From Eublepharis macularius (taxonomy: Eukaryota; Chordata; Lepidosauria; Squamata; Eublepharidae), in the NCBI RefSeq assembly GCF_028583425.1, contig NC_072806.1, positions 34,580,001 through 34,644,000 on the forward strand: 64,000 nucleotides of DNA, in the 5' to 3' direction. The notes under the pieces were generated by a model. It was not told where the DNA came from, did no database searches, and worked only from the letters and a program-made list of their open reading frames with translations. Of this stretch, positions 34,135 through 59,229 are shown piece after piece (the first letter of the stretch is position 1; each line of letters begins with the position of its first letter). The translations under genes were made by a program, and so were the position numbers.

Positions 34135-34140
34135 AATAAA
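34135..34140 (+). promoter_or_regulatory. APPBP2: distal polyadenylation signal of APPBP2 (AATAAA)
   Basis: AATAAA is followed about 15-35 bases later by a GT-rich stretch (gttgatgggggtgagtttttt starts near 34154), the usual layout of a cleavage site. The repeat-dense intergenic sequence begins soon after. Confidence 0.65.
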
Positions 34141-34394
34141 TATAGTGTTCCTGCGTTGATGGGGGTGAGTTTTTTCGAGACTCGGAATGTTTTGTCAGCA
34201 CTCAAAGTGTACGTGGGACCCACTGTGGCTCTCTGTCTCCATCATGCACTCTTCTGAACAAAGGACCCAGCCACCTTCTTGTGAAACAAATCTTGGAGTT
34301 TCGTGTTTGGGGGGTGGGGTGGGCACAGGTAGAATTAAGTCTGGATTTAGTCCGGAGGAATTGGGACGTGGTTATGAACCCGTCAGCAGCATAA

Positions 34395-34545
34395 CAGACA
34401 GTGAGTTGAGGAAGAGCTGGGTTCAAGTCTCCCTTCTGCCCACGAAGCTTGCTGGGTGATACCAGGTCAGTCCCTTCTTTGCCTTCATAGGGTTGTCTGT
34501 GAAGATGAAAGGAGGAAGGGGTGTCTGTGTACTCCTGGCACTAAG
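34395..34545 (+). mobile_element. SINE fragment
   Basis: It contains gagctgggttcaagtctccc and cgaagcttgctgggtgatac, then agggttgtctgtgaagatga, a worn Sauria-type body. It is the first SINE after the APPBP2 3' UTR. Confidence 0.6.
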
Positions 34546-35074
34546 CATCTTACAACTCCATGGAAGCAATGCACATGAAGCCAGGTTTAAACGCTGAGAA
34601 GGGGGGCAAGATCCCAGTGATGGGAGGTCCTCCTGCTCCGTGCCCTTCCTTTCTTGAAGCGGACAGGGCTGGAGAGGTCTATTTGGCGCTTCTCTCTCTT
34701 CAGGGAACATCCTCTTGATGAAATTATATTCGAATTTCTACACTGTTTTGTAGTTGCAAACACAAAACAGCCACATCTTCGCATACCAAACTTGATGGTC
34801 CTATGGCTTACAAAAAGGGCAGCCAAGGGGAAACGCTAGTTTGTCAGTTAACAAGTTTATTAATTAACGGCGCACAAACATACTTGCTGCCTTCCAAGAG
34901 CAGTTCTAAGAGCGAGAGTGCAGTTTGCCAGCTGAAGCCTTTGATAGCTTATAGTATCCTAAAAGGGAAAGATTAGGTTGGGGGATACACATGGTAAGCC
35001 ACATATCCCCTTTGATCCTTTGGGTCCATTGATACCTTAGAGGCGAACAAGATTTTCAGGGTTCAAGAAGGGTC

Positions 35075-35945
35075 TGTTCCCTTGCCTATAATGGACTCGA
35101 ACCTCCAGATACTTTACCAGCATATTTAATGTCCATGACGATACCTCGCTGTCGAGATACTTTCTTGGCTGCTAGGTTGAATGCTGTAGTAGCTCCAGAA
35201 TTGAAACACAATGAGGACCCCTGCTGTAGACAAAGGATTGTTCTGTGACTGGAGGCATGTAGATGCGTTTGCCAATTAGTAGGTTTCTGGCATAAGATGG
35301 TTCTTAAGCTTCCAAACATGTATCTGTACAGTGATGTTCTAGGAAATGTACCTCCTGTGTGGATTGGTCCATGGTGAGGTTGATGGTGGGTGGAAGTTGG
35401 TGAAGGCCTGGTGAAAGACCTCCCGTGCTTTCCCCCAGGTGTCTAGGTGTCATCAATCTCAAGTACGGAAGGGATGTTAGCAGGTGGGTTGCTGAGGAAG
35501 CACTCTTCCAGTATTGGTATATTGTGGTGCCATGCAAGTGCCTAAATCTGAATCAGTTACAGGTGAGGATAAACTTGCAGAGGTTACTAGCAAGGTCAGC
35601 TGTGATGTTGTCAGAGATGGCGTTCCTAATAGCTTGTAGTCCATGTTTGTGGGAGATGTTGGTGTGTAGAGACTCAGCATCCATGGTGGCCAAAATAGCG
35701 TTACCAGGAAGATTGTCAACAGATTGTATTCTTCTAAGAAAATCTGTGGTGTCTCATACATAACAGGGCATTGATGGTGTAGGATCTGAGAATGGCGTCC
35801 AGACACCTCTGAGACAATATCCCTGAACTGGGTTGGAGGGGTAGAAACCTTCCCCACTCAGTGCTCTTACTGAACTTCCCACTACATGTGAGGGGAATGA
35901 TATCGCTGAACGCTCCCCTCATGCAGAAAAGGCACCACTATGTAG
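35075..35945 (-). pseudogene. Penelope-like element reverse-transcriptase fragment
   Basis: On the - strand, pieces in shifting frames resemble Penelope-type RT. They include PGNAILATMDAESLYTNISH with KHGLQAIRNA (the fingers/palm stretch before the active site), then PPTINLTMDQSTQEVHFLEH downstream. Frameshifts and stops are present, and no YxDD box was made out, so the middle is probably deleted or worn. Clade call by remembered family pattern. Confidence 0.6.
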
Positions 35946-36154
35946 AAAACTGGCATGTTCTCAGCTCAGTTAACATGTTAATATTCTAGTTGTGGGAAAT
36001 CTTTATAAAAAATATTCTCCTTAGTTTCCCCCCCATAATCTACAAGCTGAAGTGTTGCAGTCCATACACAGGCCTCTTTCCTACTGAGAGTCAAGTCATA
36101 CATTTGCTGGTGGGTGTGTGGATCTCCTGATGCATTTGACATTAAAATGAATAA

Positions 36155-36350
36155 CAATAATATAATAACATTCGATTTACATACTACCCTTCAGGACAAC
36201 TTAACGCCCACTCAGAGCGGTTTACAAAGTATGTTGTTATTGCCCCCGTAACAATCACCCTGTGGGACTGAGAGAGCTCTGGAAGAGCTGTGACCGACAC
36301 AATGTCACCCAGCTGGCTTCAAGTGGAGGAGCGGAGAATCAAACCTGATT
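36155..36350 (-). mobile_element. tRNA-derived SINE, reverse
   Basis: It contains ttcaggacaacttaacgccc, actcagagcggtttacaaag and gtcacccagctggcttcaag, the reverse of the CTCTGAGTGGGCGTTAAGTTG tail and SINE body, with a TAATAA-rich end. Confidence 0.75.
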
Positions 36351-36969
36351 TGGAAGGGATAGGCTGCAGTGCCTGGGTGGGAAGTTTTCACCATGCTATT
36401 TCTCCTCCTAAAAACGGTTCCCTGATGCTACATTAACCACTGGAGATGGGCGAGGAGGGGGGGAGGCACAAATGCATTTATTGGCCATCTGTGTTTTCCT
36501 CTTCTAAGGCTAATAGTAGAGCTCAAGTTGGTGTAATGCTTCCAAGTGTAATGCGTATCTCTCTGTGTGTGCCTGAGTGCATGTGTTATATACATCTTGC
36601 CTGCTTCCATAAGCCAGTATGATAAATATTATTCAGAGAAAAATCTTTGCCTCTGCTATCAGAGGTTCTGCGGAATATTGACCTACTGTGTTTGGTACCA
36701 GGCATCTGAGCTTTTCGGGCCAAAAGTCGTTCTCTGCTAATAGCTGTCAATTGTGTCAATTGCCATCAATTGTGGCTAAATAAAACCTCCATGTCCAAAA
36801 GCTGTACACCTTTAAATACCAATTGCTGTAGGGTAGCAACAGAGTATTTGGCTAGTTTGTAAGGTGAGAACCATGAATACCACCTGGGGGGGGGGCGTCC
36901 TAATGCACAGAAAAACAGACGAGTCATGGTCCCTCTGCTAAAATGTGCTTTGCTTCTCACAGAAGACTG

Positions 36970-37838
36970 TACTAACTAACAAGAGGGCTCTTCTGGAATA
37001 CAAGAAGCTGCCAACGTACAAGGGAAACCCCTACCAGAGGTAAGTTACTTATCTATTCATAAATACTATTACATACAAAATTAAGTATTTTTACTATATT
37101 GAAATTTCTAAAGAAGTGTTTAAGAAAGTGCAATGTGCTAAAGGTGTTCAAAGAATAATAAATACAGTAAATACAAGTACAAATCTAAATGCTATCCAAC
37201 ATCCTTTCCCTCAATCAATGTAAAGTCATATACAATGAATTAATTTATAACAGGCAGGGCTTTTTCCAGCTGGAACACGGTGGAACAGAGTTCCGGAACC
37301 TCTTGAAAATGGTCACATGGCTGGTGGCCCCGCCCCCTGATCTCCAGACAGAGGGGAGTTTAGATTGCCCTCTGCGCCGCTGGAGCAGCACGGAGGGCGA
37401 TCTAATCTCCCCTCTGTCTGAAGATTGGGGGCGGGGCCACCAGCCATGTGACCATTTTCTCCGAGGGCAACCCACTGAGTTCCACCACCTCTTTTCCCAG
37501 AAAAAAAGCCCTGATAACAGGCATAATGCCCACTTGTTCAACTGGTGAAGAGATGTAGCAGAAGGATCCACAAGATAAGTAATTAATTCACAGTAGAATT
37601 CCTCACAATCTTCTCTTTCTAGGTGGATTCCACCTATATGACTTTACTTTGATTGATGGAAAGGACCTTGGATAGCGTGTACTTACATTTCTTGTATTTA
37701 TTACTTTTTGAGCACCTTTAGCACATTGCACTTTCTTAAAAACTTCTTTAGAAATTTTGTATGTAATAGTATTTGTGAATAGATAAGTAACTTTGTTATA
37801 ACTCCAATGGGGGTTTCCCTTGTATGTTAAGCAGCTTT
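36970..37838. mobile_element. palindromic element, family 2, with an internal hAT MITE
   Basis: The left arm at about 37009-37233 and the right arm at about 37634-37832 are inverted copies (caagggaaacccc, ttacttatctattcataaat, aagaaagtgcaatgtgctaa, ctttcc.tcaatcaa.gtaaagtcatata). The perfect 13-bp duplication tcacagaagactg lies at 36957-36969 and 37839-37851. A hAT MITE (37255-37513) sits in the loop. Confidence 0.75.
37255..37513. mobile_element. hAT-type MITE, copy A
   Basis: Ends cagggctttttccagc and gaaaaaaagccctg. A perfect 8-bp target duplication, ataacagg (37247-37254 and 37514-37521), is the hAT signature. The interior is an inverted repeat centred on catggctggtggccccgccc and its complement. 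Confidence 0.9.
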
Positions 37839-38218
37839 TCACAGAAGACTGACAGCATTGCCCAGGAAGAGAATGGTCACTAGAGCTCACTGCTACATTA
37901 TTTTAGTGCAGGCTCAAAAGAGTATTGATCAGTGTACAGTCAAATCTGTCTCTTGCTTGGTGGGTATTCAGGGACACCTGAAGTTGCCTTAGACCAAGTC
38001 GGAGCGTTGGCCCATCAAGGTCAGTATTGTCTCCTCCAACTGACGGCAGATCTCCAGAGGGTCAGGAAAGAGATCTTTCCTATCACCTCCTACCTGATCT
38101 TTTTAAAAAAAACTAGACATGTCGGCGACTGAACCTTGGACCTTGTACAAGCAATGCAGATGCTCTGACACTGAGCCTTTCTCCAACATTTTGGGTGGCT
38201 GTTCCAAATAGTTTGTTC

Positions 38219-38437
38219 CAGGGCTTTTTTTCTGGGAAAAGAGGTGCTGGAACTCAGTGGGTTGCCCTCGGAGAAAATGATCACATGGCTGGTGGCCCCG
38301 CCCCCTGATCTCCAGACAGAGGGCAATCTAAGCTCCCCTCTGTCTGGAGATCAGGGGGCGGGGCCACCAGCCATGTGACCATTTTCAAGAGGTTCTGGAA
38401 CTCCGTTCCACTGTGTTCCTGTTGAAAAAAAGCCCTG
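38219..38437. mobile_element. hAT-type MITE, copy B
   Basis: Ends cagggctttttttctgggaa and gaaaaaaagccctg, with the same GGCGGGGCCACCAGCC inverted core. A perfect 8-bp duplication, gtttgttc, lies at 38211-38218 and 38438-38445. Confidence 0.92.
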
Positions 38438-38989
38438 GTTTGTTCTATTCTTATGTACAAGCTGAACTGGGAAGCCCATGAGCCAGTGATTTGATCTCTT
38501 CCCTAAACCTTTGCTATGCTTGGTTTGTAACATGGCCATTACTGATGTGGAGAACTTACTTAAATTCTCTGGATGGTTTCAAGAGGATTTCAAATGCTTT
38601 TTACTATCCAGATCCTCCTCCCGAGCCGACGTCATGAGCACAAATTCAAAACTCTGTGGGACGACAGATTTAATCAATGCCAAGAAAGAAGCACAGTCTA
38701 TGTGAGGTAACTTCAACTGTGTGCTGAGGTGCAGTTAGCCAGCTTTAGCAAAACTTCGCATTCTCAGTTTGGCAAACAGTCCTTTTGATTGTTCTGTTAC
38801 AAACATTGTTCAGTCCCCTTAAAGAGAGGCTTCTGGTGGTGAAGAAAACTCCACTCTGCTGCTTCTGGTAATGCTAGAAGCTTAGCCATTGTGGATTTTT
38901 TTGAGTCTCTGTCTGTTGGCGCCTTCCTCCTTCTTTGTCCTTAGAGAAGCCTTATAGGGCCTGGAAAAATAAAAGCCCAATGAATAAGG

Positions 38990-39280
38990 TTTTCCAGCTC
39001 CATCTTGGAGAATTCCTGAAAGTTTGGGGTATGTTAACTGGGGAAGGTAGTTTGGGGAGGGAGGGAGCTCAAACAGGGATGTAATTCCATCGCTGTAACT
39101 GCCATTTCCTTCAGTGTAACAGACCTTTCTAGACTGGAGACCAGTTGTAATTCCAAGAGATCTCCACCCCCCACAGTGGTAACCCTCCCCATGAATGATA
39201 CAACGGCCAAATTTGATCCTTTCCTCATACATGGCAGAGAACGACGGGCTGTGTGCTTCCATAGGCCTGAGCACGGCATT
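38990..39280 (-). mobile_element. diverged MITE fragment
   Basis: Stretches such as ggagaccagttgtaattcca and agatctcca resemble the reverse of the TAGGGTTGCCAA element at 54194. The ends are not found. Confidence 0.4.
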
Positions 39281-39359
39281 CTGTTAGGTAAACTGAACTC
39301 TGGGTGGGCGCTCTCTTAGAGGCAGGATCACTTATGTGTTGGTTTTCAAACTTCCCAGA

Positions 39360-39590
39360 TGTGGTGCTGGAGAGTGCCCTCAAGTCATAGTTGACTTATG
39401 GTGACCCCTGGTGGGGTTTTCATGGTAAGAGACTAACAGAGGTGGTTTGCCTTTGCCTGCCTCTGCCACCCTGGTCTTCCTTGGAGGTCTCCCATCCAAT
39501 TACAGATGAAAGTCGACCCTGCTTAGCTTCTGAGATTTGATGAGATCAGGCTCACCTGGGTTAAGTCAGGGCTCCCAGATGTGGAGCCCA
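39360..39590 (-). mobile_element. 5S-rRNA-derived SINE, copy 1
   Basis: ggtctcccatccaattacag and accctgcttagcttctgaga, then gatgagatcaggct, are the reverse complement of the internal-promoter half of 5S rRNA (AGCCTGATCTCATC..AAGCTAAGCAGGGT..TGGATGGGAGACC). The SINE body follows (agtgccctcaagtcatagtt, gacttatggtgacccctggt). As I recall, such 5S-Sauria SINEs occur in lizards. Confidence 0.85.
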
Positions 39591-40399
39591 CCCTTTTAAT
39601 GCCCAGGTGAGCGACAGCTGCAAGCACATCACAGGACATCACGTGACAGGAAGAAGACGGGAAGAGGAGGGAATTTAATTGCCACCTGCTTCCTCCACCC
39701 CCACCAGTGGATTAGTCTGTTGCAGGCTGTTGGGTTGGTTGTTAAATAGCCTGGAACTGGGTTAAAATATTTGTAGCATTTGGTGATTTTTCTGTCATCG
39801 TGTTTGATATTATAAACCACTTTGAGTTCCCACTGAATGGAGAAAAGCGGGTTTAAAGTGCCCAGATACATAAACAAACACCACGGAGGTTGTCTAGCCT
39901 TATTCAGTCCTCCTTTGCTCCCTATATCATTCCTCCCCCCGCCCCCGCCCCCCCCCCAGTCCTGACATGAGCCAGCTTTGGTATATTTCCCGTGATTTAC
40001 CTTTTCCTAATGCTCTTTCCTGCAGGCAGGTCCCCCCCTGGAGCTTGCGAGCACACCTGGCTCAGTCTGTCCTGCACCTTCACATCCCCACAGAGACCCC
40101 AGGAGTCACGTAGCTTCAGGAGGTTGTGGTTTTCAGGCAGAGCGACTAAATCTGGGCATTCCATGAGGTGGAAAGTCTTCTGAAATGAAACCCGGGCACA
40201 GGGATGGTCAATTGCTTCAGTGGAGGCTTTGCTGCGTGGGCTTTTTAGACTCTTGGAAGAAAGCAGCAGTGCCCGTTGGGAGGAGAAAATCTCCTAGGAG
40301 TTTGGCTCTTTTTCTCTTGAGCATTCACTGGTTTTTAGCCCCTTCCATCTTTGACCCATGGTTCTTCTTTAAAGACCTAGATGAGATCTAAAGTAATGA

Positions 40400-40518
40400 A
40401 GTAAACAGGGGCTGTGGCTCATGGGACAGAGCGTCTCTTTGGCATGCTGAAGGTCCCAGGTTCAGTCTGTGGCATCTCCAGAGGAAGAGGTCAGGCGGTA
40501 GATTATCGTAGAATCATA
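40400..40518 (+). mobile_element. tRNA-like SINE fragment
   Basis: It contains ggggctgtggctcatgggac, gcatgctgaaggtcccaggt and tcagtctgtggcatctccag, the head of a common squamate tRNA-like SINE. It is cut off by the hAT MITE that follows. Confidence 0.65.
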
Positions 40519-40751
40519 GCGGTGGAACGGAGTTCCGGCACCTCTTGAAAATGGTCACATGGCTGGTGGCCCCGCCCCCTGATCTCCAGACAGGAGGTTA
40601 GATTGCCCTCCATGCCGCTCAGTGGCGCGGAGGGCGATCCAAACTCCCCTCTGTCTGGAGATCAGGGGGCGGGGCCACCAGCCATGTGACCATTTTCTCC
40701 AAGGGCAACCCACCGAGTTCCACCACCTCTTTTCCAAGAAAAAAAGCCCTG
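40519..40751. mobile_element. hAT-type MITE, copy C (5'-truncated)
   Basis: It has the GGCGGGGCCACCAGCC palindromic core and the right end ttccaagaaaaaaagccctg. It lacks the left CAGGGC terminus, and no 8-bp duplication is visible. Confidence 0.8.
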
Positions 40752-40845
40752 GGAAAATCCATGATGCAGGTTTTGGAGATCTGCTGCTAGTTTGAGTAAA
40801 CACTATTGCATTCATTCCTTGCAGGTCAGTTTCTCAGCATTTAGA

Positions 40846-41085
40846 ATGGAAGCAGCATGGAATAGTGGTTAGAGCGTCAGGCTAGGATCTGAGAGACCCA
40901 GGCTCAATTCCCCGCTCTGCCACAGAAACTTGTTAGGGACCAGGGGCTGGTCAAACTGTCAGCCTAACCTTCTTTACTGGATTGTTGTGAGGATTAAATA
41001 GAGAAGGAGAGTGTTGCAAGCCAGCCTGGGTCCCCTTGGGGAGAAAGGTGGGGCCTAAATGAAGTACAATAAAATAATATATATG
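40846..41085 (+). mobile_element. Sauria/ACA-like SINE
   Basis: Full-looking copy: gcatggaatagtggttagag, gaggattaaatagagaagg, ccttggggagaaaggtgggg and an AATAAAATAAT tail. Confidence 0.8.
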
Positions 41086-41199
41086 AATATAAATGAAGTA
41101 AAATAAAAGAAAATAGTTCCCCTAGGGTTGTCCTTCTGTAAAATGGTGCACTAGATGGACCAAGGGTCCATGAGTATGAACCCCCTTCATATATTCATG

Positions 41200-41600
41200 A
41201 TACTTGGGAGAGGCCACAGCTCAGTGGCAGAGAATCTACTTTGCATGCACAAGGTCCCAAGGTCGATCCCCGTCACCTCCAGTTAAATGGCTGCAGGTAG
41301 CAGGAGGTAATGAAGACCTTCTTTGCCAAAGACCGGAGAGAGCGGCTCCAAGCCAGAAGGGACCGTACTGAGTGAGATGGACCGATGGTTTGACCTGAGC
41401 ATGAGGGAGCTGTGTGTGTGTTTAGGGGAGGGTCTGTGAATATGTTCTAGAGGACCCACTTAATATGCAGGTTCCAGGGTCAAACCTCAGCTCTTCCACC
41501 TAAATGAAGCAGATGTTGGAAAGGATCTTTCTCTGCCCAACTACTGCTGCCAGTTAGAGAGTGCAATATTGAATCAGACGGACCAAAGGTTTGATTCTGC
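41200..41600 (+). mobile_element. two adjacent tRNA-like SINE fragments
   Basis: The first (41205-41400) has ccacagctcagtggcagaga, gcatgcacaaggtcccaagg and gatggaccgatggtttgacc. The second (41440-41600) repeats the later part (ggatctttctctgcccaact, atcagacggaccaaaggttt). Same family as 40400. Confidence 0.65.
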
Positions 41601-41604
41601 AGCT

Positions 41605-41875
41605 TTATAACAACAACAACAACAACAACAACATTTGATTTATATTCCGCCCTTCAGGACAACTTAATGCCCACTCAGAGCGGTTTTACAAAGTATGTCA
41701 TTATTATCCCCACAACAAACACCCTGTGAGGTGGGTGGGGCTGAGAGAGCTCTAAGAGAGCTGTGACTGACCCACGGTCACCCAGCCGGCTTCAAGCGAA
41801 GGAGTGGGGGATCAAACTCGGTTCTCCAGATTAGAGTCCCTCCACTCTTAACCACTACACCAAACTGTGTAGTGT
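41605..41875 (-). mobile_element. tRNA-derived SINE, reverse, with (CAA)n end
   Basis: It starts with a CAA repeat and ttcaggacaacttaatgccc and ends with cttaaccactacaccaaact, the complement of the AGTTTGGTGTAGTGGTTAAG tRNA-like head. Near full length. Confidence 0.85.
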
Positions 41876-42139
41876 GCTTTATGTGTGCTTATAAAGGTGG
41901 GTTAATTTTGAAGGCGTGTAGAGCCTGGGGTCGTAGAGGGGCCAATCCCAGATATTCCCTATTAAAAGGATCTTGCAGCCTTGGGAAAACCCTGGGACCT
42001 TGGAGAGGGGGAAAGGTGAACTTGAACCTTTACTCTGGGATGTGCTAATTTTCTACATGCAAGGTGAGCTTTATGGAAAAAAAGAAAATCTTAGCAGAGC
42101 ATTAAAAAATGGTGCCCCACATGTCCACCGTAAAAAAAT

Positions 42140-42405
42140 TACAATCCATAACAACAACAACAACAACAACATTTGATTTATATACCGCCCTTCAGGACAA
42201 CTTAATGCCCACTCAGAGCGGTTTACAGAGTGTTATTATTACCCCACAACAATCACCCTGTGAGGTGGGTGGGGCTGAGAGAGCTCCAGAGAACTGTGAC
42301 TAGCCCAAGGTCACCCAGTTGGCTTCAAGCGGAGGAGTGGGGAATCAAACCCGGCTCTCCAGATTAGAGTCCCGCGCTCTTAACTACTACACCAAACTGC
42401 CTCCA
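42140..42405 (-). mobile_element. tRNA-derived SINE, reverse, second copy
   Basis: Same family and orientation as 41605-41875: a CAA repeat, ccttcaggacaacttaatgc, ctcagagcggtttacagagt, ending ttaactactacaccaaactg. Confidence 0.85.
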
Positions 42406-42846
42406 TGTGTCAGAGTGTCAGTTTGCTAGTCAGTTCTCAAGCCAAAGCTACGCCATGTTCTTATGTTATAATCTGTATTTGTTTAGTTCTCTCCCTCTAG
42501 GCCCAGGTGTTGCCCAAGCCGCATATATCCATGGGAGCGAAGAATTCTTATCACTCCGTTCCGGCTGACCTTGACGTCCTTGCCTTCCCAGGCCTTCGAG
42601 ACAGGACTAAGGGGGGAGGCTGAGAATGGGTGTTTGAAGCGTTGTTACTTTCATTTTGTGTGTCATTCTCAACAAAGCCTTTGTTCAGCCAAGACTTTCC
42701 TAGTCCTTGGAATATGGATAACTGTATCCTGAGCGTTGTCTTTCAATAAACCTTTTGGAATCAAGAAACGTGTGCTTCTTGCAGAAGGGGGAGACAAACT
42801 CTAGATAACTGGGATTCCATAGTCTGACACCATGCTACTTCCCAGA

Positions 42847-43072
42847 AGCCAGGGCGTGCAGTGGTTGGCGTGTTGCACTAGGATCTGACAGGCCTGTGTT
42901 CAAATCCCAGGTCTGCTATGGAAGCTTGCTGGGTGACCTTGGGCCAGTTACAAATACACAGCCTAACCTACCTCACAGGGTTGTTGTGAGGATAAAATGG
43001 AGAAGAATGTAAGCCACTTTGGGTTCCCAGTGGGGAAAGGGTGGACTATAAATGTAGTAAATAAATAGAAGA
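42847..43072 (+). mobile_element. Sauria/ACA-like SINE
   Basis: tRNA-like head (agccagggcgtgcagtggtt), body (gaagcttgctgggtgacctt, cctcacagggttgttgtgag) and tail tgtagtaaataaatag. Confidence 0.85.
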
Positions 43073-43272
43073 CACAATTCAAACCATCTGGCAATGTGAC
43101 ATATGCTGGCCTACCCCAATTCAGACTGAAGATGTTGCAAGAGATTTGCAGGTCGGAGTGCTTGGGCAGACCCTTATCTTTTTCTTTCCCCTTTTTCAGA
43201 AGTGGCTAGTTTTAAGAGTATGCAGACAATAAATAGTGTACAGGAGTATTTGTCCTGCACTGGGGTCATAAA

Positions 43273-43506
43273 GTAGTAGAAAAGAGCAAGAGTCCAGTAG
43301 CACCTATAAGACTTAACAAAATTTGTGGTAGGGTATGAGCTTTCATGAGTCACAGCTCACTTCTTCGGGAATCTTCAGGAATCTGAAGAAGTGAGCTGTG
43401 ACTCCCAAAAACTCATAGTCTACCACAAATGTTGTTAGTCTTATAGGTACTACTGGACTCTTGCTCTTTTCTACTGCTACAGACCGACTAACATGGCTAC
43501 CTATCT
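43273..43506. mobile_element. palindromic element, family 3, copy 1
   Basis: The inverted arms read gaaaagagcaagagtccagt, agcacctataagact, gagctttcatgagtcacagc and tcacttcttc, with complements on the right. The perfect 12-bp duplication tggggtcataaa flanks it (43261-43272 and 43507-43518). The right end (gaccgactaacatggctacc) is longer than the left. The sequence is of a type widespread in reptiles (GAAGAAGTGAGCTGTGACTC). Confidence 0.8.
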
Positions 43507-43742
43507 TGGGGTCATAAAACGTGCCATTTCCTATAGTGTCTGAAATTGTATGCCCACTAGGTGTCGCTCTAGGATTACATGTGCTCATTCAAAAGCTGCA
43601 TTTGAGCGCAGCCTGGAAACTTGTTACACAGCATGTCCATGACTGCATCTCTCAAGGAATTTTGTTTTAAGTGTTGAAAGACACCAAGAGAGCAGTGTGT
43701 GTGTGAATGGGATCAGAGATGAAGTGCTGGGGGAGCAGAAGG

Positions 43743-58315
<14,573 letters not shown>

Positions 58316-58379
58316 CAGTGCAAAGAAGAAAACGTCTTCTGGACTACAGTGAAACCTGAATGCATGTTTGACTCTAGCC

Positions 58380-58510
58380 TTACTTTTGTGATGTCACTTC
58401 TGAGGCACATTGGTTCCGAGTTGCTAGGGCAATCAAAGGAGAGGAAGAGCTTCCCCTGGAAGGACAGGGGGAGGGAGGCAAAGTCTGGTTGCCAAGGTAG
58501 CCGATCAGAT
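58380..58510 (-). promoter_or_regulatory. candidate CHCT1 promoter with two X-box-like sites and a CRE-like site
   Basis: gttgctagggcaat (58420-58433) and gttgccaaggtagc (58488-58501) each differ little from the RFX X-box GTTGCCNNGGYAAC. tgatgtca (58389-58396) is one base from the CRE TGACGTCA. All lie 75-190 bases upstream of the proposed ATG. RFX2 and CREM-type factors drive many spermiogenesis genes, which fits the expected testis expression. Activity is inferred. Confidence 0.5.
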
Positions 58511-58679
58511 TCTTTCTTGGGTTTGAGCTGTTCTTCAAATATAGGACCAGATTTGGACATGCTGAGGGTCATAAGCTATGTCAAGTTTAAAAGACTCCAT
58601 GGTATTACCAACAAAAATGTCAGTTTTGTAAACTAAGAACAAAAGGAGCGGATAACTGCAAGGGGAGGGAAAGTTATCC

Positions 58680-59220
58680 AAAAACTCAAAAGTACAAGAA
58701 TAAAGTCTGTAATGTGATCTGTAAATATTAAGTCACATCCAATGAACATTCACATAATAATAACAAACCAAGTCATAATTGCAATGAAGCAAAATTCATA
58801 CACAATGGTTATGTGCAGGCAGGCTGCTCAAAAAAACCTGCATAATACGCAGTTCAACAGATGAAGTCCACCTAGTGACTGGTCTCCACTGTGGTGCAGT
58901 CGAAGAGTAAACGAACCCAATGAAGGGTCCGTACGGAAGATGTGGATGAAGGTCTCTGCAAGGCACAAGGCGGTAGTGTCTCTTTCTTGCTGTCTTGCAA
59001 TAGTGTTGCAGCAGGGGAAAACAATCCCGGAGTACACACTCCACCGCCCAACAACCAGGGCCGGCTGTTGCCTGTTGTTTCGTGCCGAAAACACCTCCTC
59101 AAGGGCGGCAACAATTATCCCCAATACAATACACGTAGTCAAGAACAAGTATTTCATCCAGTAGAAGTCAAAAAGAGAATGAATCAAAACGGCGGCCAAG
59201 CTGTTTTGTATACACACTGA
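58680..59220 (-). repeat. probable retroelement terminal repeat, single arm
   Basis: On the - strand, gaggaggtgttttcggcacg with aaacaacaggcaacagcc is followed by an AT-rich part with ttatgtgaatgttcattgga and taaagtctgtaatgtgatc elements. It resembles in layout one arm of the palindromes at 15 and 45 kb. The open frame across it (58828-59217) has no recognised domain. Weak call. Confidence 0.35.
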
Positions 59221-59229
59221 TTGTATTTA

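Larger units (their letters stand above)
25862..34160 (+). other. APPBP2: APPBP2 3' UTR (about 8.3 kb)
   Basis: From the stop codon to the AATAAA at 34135-34140 there are no long reading frames and none of the SINE, LINE or long-palindrome families that fill the flanking DNA. The only element-like structure seen is a short inverted-repeat MITE at 27037-27141. Several internal AATAAA hexamers (26223, 28152, 28298, 28537) could give shorter isoforms. That the whole block is transcribed is inferred from this repeat depletion and from the long 3' UTR of mammalian APPBP2. Confidence 0.7.

Noticed and set aside
36961-37045. Exon-like stretch followed by gtaagt (ends cctaccagag)
   Set aside because: It lies at the outer end of a palindromic element and is partly repeated in inverted form near 37810.
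58828-59217. 129-codon - strand ORF
   Set aside because: No recognisable domain. The region looks like a retroelement terminal repeat and does not fit the CHCT1 exon phases.
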